A stretch of DNA of 64,000 bases from contig JAVIAB010000073.1 in the NCBI GenBank assembly GCA_032433765.1, positions 66,892,205-66,956,204 of the forward strand, given 5' to 3'. The notes below the pieces were generated by a model, which was not told the DNA's origin, did not search any database, and saw nothing but the letters and a program-made list of their open reading frames with translations. Numbering within the stretch: position 1 is the first letter of the stretch; the number at the start of each line of letters is the position of its first letter. Origin of the DNA: Megaustenia siamemsis. Its lineage: Eukaryota; Mollusca; Gastropoda; Stylommatophora; Ariophantidae. Positions 9,510-18,988 of this stretch are shown here, piece after piece. The position numbers and the translations under genes are program-made.

Positions 9510-9713
9510 TTAGTTTCTATTACTTCTGAAATACTTTTTTAGAATCTTGGCTCTGTGATCAATAGCTAGGATGGGGGAAATAATTTTGCCACATTCTTGT
9601 ATACGGTTTATGAAGCGCTCCTTGTCTATAGAAAACTGCTGCAAAGAATAATTGGGTTCGTCATTTTCATCATCGTGGATTGTTAAAACAATCGTTTCTT
9701 CACAAAAATGAGC
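9510..9713 (-). CDS. Exon 2 (terminal) of unidentified element gene
   Basis: Open frame of 67 codons preceded on the minus strand by a pyrimidine-rich acceptor ending TTTCTTCTAG (9714 inward). It joins in frame to exon 1 at 10320, giving a predicted total of 199 residues across both exons. The segment is acidic near its start (HDDENDE) and then helical and basic (KERFINRIQECGKII, later ILKKYF), ending at TAA 9510-9512. No family is recognised. Confidence 0.5.
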   Translation of the reverse strand, partial: AHFCEETIVLTIHDDENDEPNYSLQQFSIDKERFINRIQECGKIISPILAIDHRAKILKKYFRSNRN

Positions 9714-10319
9714 CTAGAAGAAACGAGACAATTTAGGTTTAAAAGCCAGCAAAAACTTCTAAATGAAAAACACTTTATAATAAAATATCTCTGCACAACT
9801 CTGTAGCTGATGTCATTTCTCTTTGTTTCCCTCTGTCTTTTCACCCCTCACGTTTTCAAGTTGGTACAAGTTATTACAGCGGTTCTCATTACAAGTCACA
9901 ACATCCAAGTATTGGATATCTCTTTCGCTTCTCACCTAGTAACCTATTGTCCATGAGTCTCTTGGGTAATTTAAACCTGCTTCTACGTAAAATTTACTCT
10001 ACTCCACCTCCAGAGGATAACACTTCAAAAGATTTACCAGTATTAATATTATTCCACTTGTCTTTTTCTTTGATGTTGCAGTTACTTCTTTATGGTATCA
10101 AGGATGAGTCCTTTATTTTTTCGGTTTCCTTTACTATAACGTCAATCATTACTAGCAACTAGTTTCACAATTTTCATTACATGTGGAAATTTACTATTTA
10201 TCATCATCAATAAAGATAATGTCTCTACTAGTTGTGTAATAACCCAGTAATAAAGATAATGAAGGCGAAACAGAATATCAAAATCAAAAGGTAAACTCGA
10301 CTCCAAAGCAATTACTTAC
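9714..10319 (-). other. Predicted intron of the two-exon element gene (606 bp)
   Basis: Begins with an excellent donor (AAG|GTAAGT at 10319) and ends at a pyrimidine tract plus TAG (9714). Both sides are phase 0. No other gene is recognised inside; short plus-strand frames at 9947-10162 look incidental. Confidence 0.55.
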
Positions 10320-10715
10320 CTTGGTAGCTCTATCGTTTAGTGTATCACTTTGCTGGCTGCAAGCGTATTGTTCGTTCCACGTTGCGTTAATTTGTTCAAA
10401 ATAAATATCATGTTCAAAGATTTGTATATCTCTATTACCAGTCGAGGAGTGGTTGTTAATTATTTCAGTTGGAATCTCCAGTCTTCCAGCTCCCTGATTT
10501 TGAGAGCCGGTGATGTAGGTGTCAGAGGTTTCACTAGAGTTTAAAAACCTTTCACGTATATTTGTCTTTTTGAAAATTGAGTCTAAAGTTAAACCATTAT
10601 TAAAATTACCACTAGGCCATATTGTCGTGGTTTGCGTGCTCATTGACACATCACTATCTTCATCACTGTCTTCCTCTTCTGAACTTGAGTTTATTCGAAA
10701 AAGTAGATGAGCCAT
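10320..10715 (-). CDS. Exon 1 of unidentified element gene, starts inside right arm
   Basis: Codes 132 residues from MAHLLFRINSSSEEEDSDED, a strongly acidic Ser/Glu/Asp-rich N-terminus, to a perfect donor AAG|GTAAGT. The first 30 bases lie in the inverted arm and the rest in unique sequence. The middle is rich in Thr, Ser, Asn and Gln and looks disordered. A TATAAA word at 10741-10746 on the minus strand is only about 26 bp before the ATG, implying a very short leader. An acidic activator or scaffold is possible, but no family is recognised. Confidence 0.55.
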
Positions 10716-11286
10716 AAGGTATAAGTTTACCTCTACTCAATTTATAACCTTCTATTTTAACTAAATACGTGTTACCTTAACACTGGCTCTAAGAGTGTGT
10801 AATATACGATTGTTTCCTTGTTCTTATAGTTTGATGTGCTTATCTTCAGATTTATCTCTCAACCACCAAAATTTCACAACTTAATTAGGATGTCTTTAAT
10901 GATTTTTGTTCCTTGTTATTGACACACCTATCGTGACAACATACTTTTCTATGACTGGGAATTCACTTTTCCATCAGTCTCAATTGGTCACCAGTGCAAT
11001 GAGTATTCTGTTATTGGATCATAGGTCACATTCAATTTTTAGTAACTAATCAGGTATTGCATCAGAGATCAAAATCTATTTTTAGTAACTCAACATCCCC
11101 ATTATAGGGGAACTGAGTAACACCATCTCTTTTTGTGAAAATTTCAGATTTCAAAGCTGGAGCAAACCATTCTTATTACAATCACAGGCCTACTACAGGA
11201 CAACCCTCATCATCAGTGTGAGAGGGTGTCGTGACCTGGTAAACAATATTGTAAGGCAGTAACAAATGCTGTTGGGTTACCAAACT
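10716..11286. other. Non-coding inner arm segment (right)
   Basis: Mirror of 7540-8110. It lies between the 3' end of the right Bcl-2-like gene and the start of the arm-spanning gene. Apart from a TATA-like word at 10741-10746, nothing is recognised. Confidence 0.5.
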
Positions 11287-11292
11287 TTTATT
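11287..11292 (-). terminator. Polyadenylation signal of right Bcl-2-like gene
   Basis: AATAAA on the minus strand, 21 bp past the stop; mirror of 7534-7539. Confidence 0.55.
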
Positions 11293-11312
11293 AGGGAAAA
11301 AAATATATAAAC

Positions 11313-11882
11313 TCACAGATAAACATTTATAGGTAAAGCTCTTAAAGACCAAAGGCTGTTGCGAAGTAGAGTCCACAGTGTTGTAGCTTCTTCGTTAGAG
11401 AGGTCTAGAAAATTTTCCAAACTACCTTCTTTTAGTAACCACTCTCCAAATTCTCTTCCGATGATACCACCGGTCCAAGTACCAAAGTCCGTTTCTAAAG
11501 TACAAATGTCGGAATCAGAGTCGAACATGTCTTTAACATGATTCTTAACTAATCGATAGGCGAGGGTATATAGAACAACAAGACGACCGAAATTGCGAAT
11601 TCGATCTGAAAGTATTTCGATAACGATGGTTACAAACGTGGCGTAGATATCATGACCACCGACTCTCTGAATTATTCCAGTAAATAACAGCTCATTTCTC
11701 TCCGATAATGTATATACTAGGTTAGCCATAGCTTTATAAAACTTGGAATGTTTCTTACACGTCTTATCATATGTATGAATAATATCAACCCCCAGGAACA
11801 TAAACTCCTTCATAAGTTTATCCAAACACATTCTATGGACCAGAAACGCCCACGATCCTCGATGAGAACCCGACCAATTCAT
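11313..11882 (-). CDS. Bcl-2-like protein, right-arm copy
   Basis: Intact 189-residue frame, inward-facing mirror of 6944-7513, with the same BH1-like NFGR (97-100), BH2-like GEW...F (146-158) and weak BH3-like segment. The only protein difference is Ala51 instead of Ser51, so both copies are under the same coding constraint or have been homogenised by conversion. No membrane anchor is visible. Two full copies per element double the gene dose if both are transcribed. A cellular origin (captured host gene) is plausible but unproven. Confidence 0.7.
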   Translation of the reverse strand: MNWSGSHRGSWAFLVHRMCLDKLMKEFMFLGVDIIHTYDKTCKKHSKFYKAMANLVYTLSERNELLFTGIIQRVGGHDIYATFVTIVIEILSDRIRNFGRLVVLYTLAYRLVKNHVKDMFDSDSDICTLETDFGTWTGGIIGREFGEWLLKEGSLENFLDLSNEEATTLWTLLRNSLWSLRALPINVYL

Positions 11883-12386
11883 TTACCTTAAGATGGAACT
11901 GGAACCGTTTTCAAAGTTACGCTCTTCTATAATTGGTTAATCACTCTGCCGTTCATAGTAATGCTCTTTTCTGAATGGTTATAATACAGATGTCAGTCAT
12001 TTCTTTGCTCCGCCTCCCATGCTAATACTCTTCTCTGGTTGGTTAATCCAGATATCAGTCGATGTTGGCATAGTCACTCGCTGATTGGATAATGTATTCA
12101 TTTGTTACCAGGATATATTTAAACTAGACCCTTCAGGGCTTTCGTGTTATAAGTTTGGTTGCTTCAAGGAAAGTTACTATTCAATCTAACGGATTGAGAT
12201 TCTATTTTACACAGTAAGTTGGATTGTTTTCTCTTAAAGTACGTTAAGGCTTATCGATGAAAGGTTATTCAATTTTATCGAGGTGTTTAAAGTAGGTATG
12301 CTAAGTATTGTTGAGCTTGATGTTTGATGAAGTTAAACTAGGTATGTTAAATATGGTTGAGGAAAGGGTTATTGGATTTTCTCCAG
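11883..12386. promoter_or_regulatory. Divergent intergenic region with possible leader intron (right)
   Basis: For the outward zinc-finger gene there is a TATATTTAA word at about 12114-12122, a donor-like ACA|GTAAGTT at 12214, and an acceptor-like TTTTCTCCAG ending at 12386, immediately before the zinc-finger ATG. This suggests a 173-bp intron in the 5' leader. The other side drives the Bcl-2-like gene. Confidence 0.35.
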
Positions 12387-12512
12387 ATGGTTTCTCATAA
12401 TGAGGTTTCTTCTGGTGAACATCCGTGTCCATTATGTTCAAAGAAGTTTAAATGGCGCGGTGATTTGTTGGAGCATACTCGACAATTACATACAACCATC
12501 ATGGCACACTAG
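12387..12512 (+). CDS. Small C2H2 zinc-finger protein, right-arm copy
   Basis: A 41-residue frame starts at ATG directly after a splice-acceptor-like CAG. It holds one finger: C-x2-C (CPLC), 12 residues, then H-x4-H (HTRQLH). It stops at TAG as the 31-bp minisatellite begins. Its last 31 bases match the minisatellite unit, so the array probably arose by tandem duplication of this gene's 3' end and may have truncated a longer multi-finger protein. Single fingers can bind DNA or protein; role unknown. The left-arm copy has lost this ATG. Confidence 0.5.
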   Translation: MVSHNEVSSGEHPCPLCSKKFKWRGDLLEHTRQLHTTIMAH

Positions 12513-13102
12513 ACAATCTACATACACTCATCACGACACACTAGACAGAACCTACATTCAGCCATCCCGACACACTAGAAAACCTACATACAACCATCAT
12601 GAGACACTAGACAACCTACATTCATCCATCTCGACACAGTCGACAACCTACATGATCCATCATGGCACAGTCGACAACCTACATGATCCATCATGGCACA
12701 GTCGACAACCTACATGATCCATCATGGCACAGTCGACAACCTACATTCGTCCATCTCGACACAGTCGACAACCTACATGATCCATCATGGCACAGTCGAC
12801 AACCTACATTCGTCCATCTCGACACAGTCGACAACCTACATTCATCCATCATGGCACAGTCGACAACCTACATTCATCCATCTCGACACAGTCGACAATC
12901 TATATACAACCATCATGGCACAGTCGACAACCTACATGATCCATCCCGACACAGTCGACAACCTACATGATCCATCATGGCACAGTCGACAACCTACATG
13001 ATCCATCATGGCACAGTCGACAACCTACATTCGTCCATCATGGCACCGTCGACAACCTACATGATCCATCATGACACAGTCGACAATCTACATTCGTCCA
13101 TC
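12481..13102. repeat. 31-bp minisatellite (right arm)
   Basis: Mirror of 5723-6345, about 20 units containing CACAGTCGACAACCTACAT. Units nearest the zinc-finger exon read CACACTAGACAATCTACATA and are the closest to the finger's coding sequence. Confidence 0.95.
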
Positions 13103-13441
13103 ACGACATACCATACGTCTCTGATAAAACGACATGACATACGTGACTGTTACAACGAGATGACTATTACAACGAAATGACTGTTACATTGACATGACTG
13201 TTACATTGACATGACTGTTACATTGACATGACATACGTGTCTACTACATCGACATGACTGATACAACGACATGGCTATTACAACGACATACCATACGTCT
13301 CTGATAAAACGACATGACATACGTGTCTGTTACAACGACATGACATACGTGTCTGTTACAACGAGATGACCATTACATTGACATGACTGTTACATTGACA
13401 TGACTGTTACATTGACATGACATACGTGTCTACTACATCGA
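13103..13441. repeat. About 26-bp minisatellite (right arm, contracted)
   Basis: Mirror of 5217-5722 but with one block of units fewer, the source of the 171-bp arm difference. Confidence 0.9.
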
Positions 13442-14704
13442 CAGAGAGTTCAGTGGTTGCATATAGAATCGACTCTGCGCAATCGGCGCAAAATATAGTC
13501 AATAGCCAAATATTGAATATAAATTCGAAGGCTTCGAGATGCAGATGTGTAGAAGAATAGGGAGTATTGGTTGGAAAGAATATGCCCTTTTGCCCTACCG
13601 TGTCTAACTATTTTGACTTTGGACCTAGATTTTTAATGTTTTGAGTTCAACTTTTTAGTTATGGGACGAACTTTTGGGGTTTGGAACTAAGTTTTCTTAT
13701 CTGTAAGGTTCACCATTACTGTTGTCTGTTATTCGTTGAAGTGCTAAAGATATAGAACTCCAAAGTCTAAGCTTTCGTGGATTTGGGAGTAACGTAATTT
13801 GAACGTCGTCCCCTGCTCTACTACAACTTTCACTACTACAACTACCTCCACAACCAGCTACCTCTACAACTACAACTTCCAACTTACTACCTCACCCCAG
13901 CAAGCGACAGGTCCATTCTGAACAACGTGACCACCTCCCCTTTAGCAATTTAACAGTATCATGTATTACTTCTTGTAAATAAACTACTTTGTTTCTTATG
14001 TATTATACTTGTCTATAATGTGCAATAGTTAAAGACTACATTATTGTCTACCCCTGTGTTATCTATTGTGGGATATATACGAATAAAAACAATAAATAAA
14101 TAACTTGTCACTGTTAATTACCCCCAAGCGTCTCACATTAAAACATCGGTATCGTAAAATTCCCCTGTTGAATGACTCTCCTGATGAACACGTACCGGCT
14201 ACGGAGATTTCACCACGGGAGGCGGATTCTTTGATGTAAACGCGGTCCGTCTACCGGGAACTCTTTGATCGCGCTTAACGTTAAACGCGGCCCCCTCGCT
14301 GCGCGTCTTCGCTGCGCGTCTTCGCTGCGCGTCTACCGAGCTCTTTGATCTTGCGGCCCCTTGCTGCGCGTCTTCGCGGCTGCGCGTCTACCGGTAACTC
14401 TTTGATCTCGCTTAACGTTAAACGCCGTGTAGTTACTAAGTTCGGTAATGTACCTTCGTGTAGCGTGTGTAACGGCCTAAGTTGTTACCTTTAATTCTAA
14501 AGGAAGTTTTTAAAACAATAAATAAACTTGTCACTGTTTTTTATTGCCTGAGAGTATAAAGAAAGAATAGATTTATGAAAGTTACGGAACCATTGAAAGT
14601 ACAAAGAATGTGAAAGTTATGATACCACCGCCGCCCCTTCACCACCCCTTCACCACCGCCGCGGGAGGTCACCACAACACCACCACCACCGCCACGAGAG
14701 GTCA
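13442..14704. other. Non-coding arm segment with GC-rich block (right)
   Basis: Mirror of 3956-5216: GCTGCGCGTCTTC repeats at about 14285-14400 and a GGTGGT-type complement at 14630-14700. No gene recognised. Confidence 0.6.
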
Positions 14705-15015
14705 CCCGAGAGGTCACCGGAACAAAAATGGGCGGGTAGACTCTCATATAAGGAAAAACGGTAGACTCTCATATAAGGAAAAAAAAATGTGCGTTGATCT
14801 GCGTGTAGACTATTTATATAAGGAATTAGGTGCGTTTCGACGCCTTCACAACACCACGAGAGGTTGAGAGGTCAACGAGAGGTCACCGGAACCAAAATGG
14901 GCGGGTAGACTCTCATATAAGAAAAAATGAAGACTCTCATATAAGGAAAAACCGCACCAAAAATTGTGCGTTGATCTGCGTGTAGACTATTTATATAAGG
15001 ATTTATGAGCGTTTG
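14705..15015 (-). promoter_or_regulatory. Subterminal tandem duplication with TATA-like boxes (right)
   Basis: Mirror of 3640-3955; two CTATTTATATAAGG words (TATA on the minus strand, pointing inward) at about 14810 and 14988. Confidence 0.4.
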
Positions 15016-15055
15016 AACACACTTTTACGCATCCTTTCACTGGATATATACTACT

Positions 15056-15061
15056 CACACA
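15056..15061. repeat. Target site duplication, right copy (CACACA)
   Basis: Second copy of the 6-bp duplication flanking the element; see 3594-3599. Confidence 0.85.
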
Positions 15062-15527
15062 CAAAGATATGAGATGTGACTAACACAGACATGCACACAA
15101 CGATATGAGGCATGACTAACACTGACACACACCAAGATATGAGATATGACTAACACAGAGACACTAACACACATTCAGATATGAGATATGACTAACACAG
15201 AGACACTAACACACATTAAGATATGAGATGTGACTAACACAGACACACTCTAAAATATGAGATATGACTAACACAGATACACACACTAAGATATGAGATA
15301 TGAATAAACACAGTCATGCACACACAAAGATATGAGACATGACTAACATAAACATGCACTCACAAAGATAGGAGATGTGACTGACACAGACATGCACACA
15401 CAAAGGTATGAGATATGACTAAACACAAACACACAAAGATATGAGACATGACTAACATAGTCAGACACACATTAAGATATGAGATGTGACTAGCATGGAC
15501 ATACACACAAATACATAAGACATGACT

Positions 15528-15530
<3 letters not shown>

Positions 15531-15578
<48 letters not shown>
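15531..15578. repeat. (AT)n microsatellite
   Basis: Uninterrupted TA dinucleotide run embedded in the minisatellite. Confidence 0.95.
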
Positions 15579-15585
<7 letters not shown>

Positions 15586-15660
15586 TAAATGTATGAGATA
15601 TGACTAACATAGACATGCACACAAAGATATGAGATATGACTAACACAGACATGCATGCAC

Positions 15661-15828
15661 AAGTCTTACATGGGGACGTTTTACCTCATTCAATTCTCAG
15701 CACATGATCGATGCATTTCCAAGGCATTTTTCTTATAAACCTCGACACATATTTTGTTCCCTATTTTATTATTAAATGCTAAATGTAACAATAAGTAAAG
15801 TAGGGAATAAATGTTCATTATCAGGCGA
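15661..15828. other. Spacer, nothing recognised
   Basis: Short unique sequence between the minisatellite and a LINE 3' end. Confidence 0.4.
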
Positions 15829-16292
15829 TACTAACATTAAAACAAATAACACCAGGGCTAAAGCTAAGAATAGCAAAATGTTATATCTTCTCAACATTCC
15901 TTCATGCTGCAGAAATATGGACATTAGACAAGAAAACAGAACAGAGAATTGAAGCCTTTGAAATGTGGATATATAGAAGAATAGTAAGAATTAGGTGAAA
16001 AGAAACGAAAACAAACGATGAAGTCTTAAAACAACTAAAAATGAAAGGAGAACTATTAAATGCAATTCAAACAAGACAAATAAGATTTTTGGGGCATGTT
16101 AAAAGATACAACACCCTACTGAAAATAAACTTGGAAGGGAAAATACAAGGTAAAAGCGGCAGAGGCAGACCAAGACTAACATGGACGAGTAACATCAAAA
16201 GATGAACAAGTCAGCCTAATACAACCTGCACCATCAAAGCAAGAGACAGAGCGGAGTGGCGCTCCATGGTAGCCAACCTTCGATGCGGAGAC
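15829..16292 (+). mobile_element. Family A (RTE-like) LINE 3' fragment
   Basis: 5'-truncated copy covering the last part of the RT ORF: the segment equivalent to GAETWTLDKKTEQRIEAFEMWIYRRI, then RQMRFLGHV and GKxGRGRPRLTWTSNIKR. Stops (for example TGA after RIR near 16000) make it non-coding. It ends with the family's GCCAACCTTCGATGCGGAGA signature and a TTATTATTAATA tail, consistent with the simple-repeat 3' tails of RTE elements. Confidence 0.85.
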
Positions 16293-17435
16293 GGTCTCGT
16301 TTTTGTTATTATTAATAACGATTGTAGGACTGATCAGTCACTACGTCCGTTATTTACTGTTGAATTTCCAAGAGCATGCTGGTACTTCTGTAAATGGGTC
16401 ACGATTATTTTATAATTTAGTCTAAACAAGTGGCTATAGCCATTTCCGCCTTATATTAATTCGTTTTGTTATTCTATTTTTCCTTCTCTATCTTTATTCA
16501 CGGCATGCATTACAAAAATAAGGCCTTAGTGCTATATTTAACAATCAGTAAAGAAGAGATATCCTCCGCCCATTCATGTGTTATTTGGACAATGTGGCGT
16601 TAGTGTCATACTTTTTTTTCACTGACCAACGGCAAATGTTATGGAAACCACGCCAGGCAGCCCTACTTTTGAAGGGGAAAAATATTTCAATCCGGAAAAA
16701 AAAAATTCTTCATATCCGTGTTTTGAACGCTGACCTATCTGGTCAACAGCGAGTGCACAAACCACTCAGCCATCTCAGCGTCAGTTTAATTATCAAATGT
16801 ACGCCTTTAATCTAGAGCTAGATGATGTCTCCTTTATTAGCGTCTCTTAGCGAAACTGAGCTGAGCATAACAGAGGTGCTGGTTCTATGGAAAAGAAAAG
16901 TGCAAAATCAAGAAAAAAGAGAATATTTTGTGTTATATTAACTTGATTCAAAATTATTTTATGACGAAGTAAGATGAAGAATCTGAAAATTACAGTTGAT
17001 TGCAAAAAGCGACGCATCGCAAAGAATTTCTTCTCCTTTTTTTTTTTTTCAAAAGCAAACAAAGTAAAAAAAAATTAGAAGACGGAAGGTATAAAAAAAA
17101 AGAGAGAAAAAGAAATTAAAAAATTATCGATTTTTCCAACATGTGTAAATTGCATTTCTTTAATATACAATTTAAAACCGGAGGACCACCTAGGGGCCCT
17201 CCCTAAATACTTTGCGATAGACTCATTTCAGCAATATATCGTCATCGCGTATCTCTTATTTAAACAGTAGTTATTGTTCAATTACCTACTGTATCGATTA
17301 TGCATTAATTACTCTGATGTCGCTTCTAACATATTTCTGTATAGACATTTTGAGGTGATGAAATATTTCCGGGACATTTAAACACAATCTGGCTATCAGG
17401 GTGTCGATGTATCTTGCTCACTGGTTATGTCCAGG
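16293..17435. other. Non-coding AT-rich sequence
   Basis: Homopolymer A/T runs (for example 17035-17110) and no recognisable gene. A 79-residue frame at 16576-16815 resembles nothing known. Confidence 0.5.
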
Positions 17436-17454
17436 ACCAGAATTGATGAGATTC

Positions 17455-17850
17455 TGAGTATATTTTATATAAGTAGGAGACGGAGAAAGGCGAGGAGAGA
17501 AACTTCTCTCTCTGATTATATTCTGTTCTATCGTCTACTCTATAGGATTATATATTGTCCTATCGTCTATAAGATTATATATTTTTTCTATTTACTCTGT
17601 AAGATTATATATATTATTCTATCTTCTACTATATACGTTTATATACTGTTCTATCTTCGTTTGTAAAAGATTATGTATTGTTCTAACTTGTACTCTATAA
17701 AATTATATATTGTTCTAAGTTCTACTCTATAGATTACATATTTTTCTACCTTAAACTTTATAAAATTATATACTGTTCTATGTTCTACTATATAGATTAT
17801 ATATTGTTATATCGTATACTCTATAAAATTATATATTGTTCTGTCTCCTG
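17455..17850. repeat. Degenerate AT-rich tandem repeat, about 33 bp
   Basis: Imperfect copies of ATTATATATTGTTCTATC followed by TTCTACTCTATAA. Confidence 0.75.
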
Positions 17851-17889
17851 CTTCTGTTGGTTTCATTTCATTGATTGAACTGCTTCTTG

Positions 17890-18040
17890 ACAAACTCAGA
17901 CTTAAATGGATACCGAGGTGTTTTTTTATCTTAGAAAGACAAACAGCTTGGCGTAGTGTTGACCACATTAACCCAACATTTTTCGATAGTGAAACTAAAA
18001 ATAAGCACCGCCACTATATTTCCTACACACCGAATTTGAT
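17890..18040 (+). mobile_element. Degenerate SINE body (same family as 1707-2071)
   Basis: CTTAAATGGATACCG, then AAAGACAAACAGC, GTTGACCACATTAACCC and a CTATATTTCC end line up with the body of the SINE at 1900-2040. The tRNA-like head is not visible. Confidence 0.6.
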
Positions 18041-18400
18041 GCGTCAAAGTTGCCTGCTATTTGTTCTCTTCCTTCTACTTCTGATACATTCTTCAACAAT
18101 TCTCAAAATTTTCAACATTTTTCAACACGTTTCAACATTTTTCAACACACTGCAAAATGAAGATGGCTCCAAAATGTCTGTTACAGTGAGGTTTTTGCTC
18201 CTTTTTTTTAAACACTTGAGTAAATTCTTATCCCTCGCCAATTCGTTGAAGGACTTCTTATTTAGTAAGACCTTCTCCAAAAATACCCGTCGCTCGACCG
18301 TAGTTTAAAAATAAACAGCTTCTAAATCAGCAGTTCTCAGCGTAGTTGGAAACATTTGAATATTTAATGCACAAACTTGTGAACAGTGTTAACATATTTC
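18041..18400. other. Non-coding, with short TTTTCAACA repeats
   Basis: Repeats of TTCAACATTTTTCAACAC at 18105-18155; nothing else recognised. Confidence 0.5.
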
Positions 18401-18402
18401 AT

Positions 18403-18595
18403 ACATTACATGACATAATTCTTGGCACATTGAATACATATAGTGACATATCTGTTAACAAATTTAACATATAAAATGAAATAATTCTTGGCACATTGAA
18501 TACATATAATGACATATCTGTTAACAAATTTAACATATAAAATGAAATAATTTTTGGCACAATTAATACATAGAAGTGACATAACTCTTGACACA
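18403..18595. repeat. 66-bp tandem repeat, about 2.5 copies
   Basis: ATAATTCTTGGCACATTGAA followed by TACATATAATGACATATCTG recurs with a 66-bp period. Confidence 0.85.
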
Positions 18596-18714
18596 TTTAA
18601 TAATAATGACCCGCTAATAACTCAATATTATAAATTGAGTAATTTCAATATCAATAATATATCAAATAATAGATCAATCATGAAAAGAATCATAATAATA
18701 TCAATAATAAATCA

Positions 18715-18988
18715 AATTAAGATCAATCATGAAAAGACTAAAGTCATGAAAAGCTTAATTCCAACAGACGACAAAATATACATGGAAAACAAACAAGTGG
18801 AAGAGATCGATCACTTTATCGATCTTGGAAGTCACATTGATCGAGAAGGGGATACAAGCAAAGAAATTGGAATCAGAATAGCTAAAGCAGCAATGTCTTT
18901 CAGAAGCCTTGAAAAGTTGTGGAAATCAAAACTCATCAGCACAAACACAAAACTATTCAAATCAAATGTACTATCAACCCTTACGTAT
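18715..18988 (+). mobile_element. LINE family D, RT 3' region, first half (interrupted)
   Basis: Codes INHEKTKVM, then IDHFIDLGSHIDREGDTSKEI and KLISTNTKLFKSNVLSTLTYA, the thumb/connection part of a non-LTR reverse transcriptase. The frame is broken off by the 1.05-kb repeat at about 18989-20072 and resumes at 20075 with CESWKTTRDIETKLNAFENKCL. The catalytic motifs are not in this copy. Confidence 0.75.

Larger units (their letters stand above)
3600..15055. mobile_element. 11.46-kb Polinton/adintovirus-like derivative with 4.4-kb inverted arms and Bcl-2-like cargo
   Basis: The element begins AGTAGTATATATCC and ends with the reverse complement. Arms 3600-8140 and 10686-15055 are inverted copies with only scattered substitutions and a 171-bp length difference. 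A unique centre (8141-10685) holds two leftward genes. A 6-bp target duplication, AG-starting ends and long terminal repeats fit the published description of Polinton/Maverick insertions, but no DNA polymerase B, integrase, protease or capsid gene is present, so it could not move unaided. Arm-borne genes are a Bcl-2-like protein (inward) and a C2H2 finger (outward). Alternatives are an unknown transposon class or an integrated viral fragment. The near-identical arms suggest recent insertion or ongoing conversion between arms. Confidence 0.7.
10686..15055 (-). repeat. Right inverted arm of the element (4370 bp)
   Basis: Reverse complement of 3600-8140 with the same gene order. It is shorter by 171 bp in the 13103-13441 minisatellite. 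Sparse substitutions (for example Ser/Ala in the Bcl-2-like gene and ATG/ATA in the zinc-finger exon) show the arms are not an artefactual mirror of one read. Confidence 0.95.
15056..15660. repeat. About 36-bp minisatellite interrupted by the element
   Basis: Copies of AAGATATGAGATATGACTAA with CACAGACATGCACACAC. Its first unit is split by the insertion; the remainder of that unit is at 3575-3599. The same minisatellite, inverted, fills 23630-24370. Confidence 0.9.

Noticed and set aside
3600..15055. Assembly artefact producing a false palindrome
   Set aside because: The arms differ by substitutions and by 171 bp, the centre is unique, and the outer junctions agree with an independent empty site. 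Long reads would still be useful.
3600..15055. Integrated herpesvirus or parvovirus fragment
   Set aside because: No herpesvirus core gene, and no parvovirus NS1 or capsid-like frame was found. A 6-bp target duplication with complete inverted ends points to integrase-mediated insertion of a whole unit.
15360..15662. Cys/Tyr/Ile-rich frames in the 36-bp minisatellite (also 23799-24293)
   Set aside because: They are repeat translations including an AT microsatellite; the frames differ between the two inverted copies.
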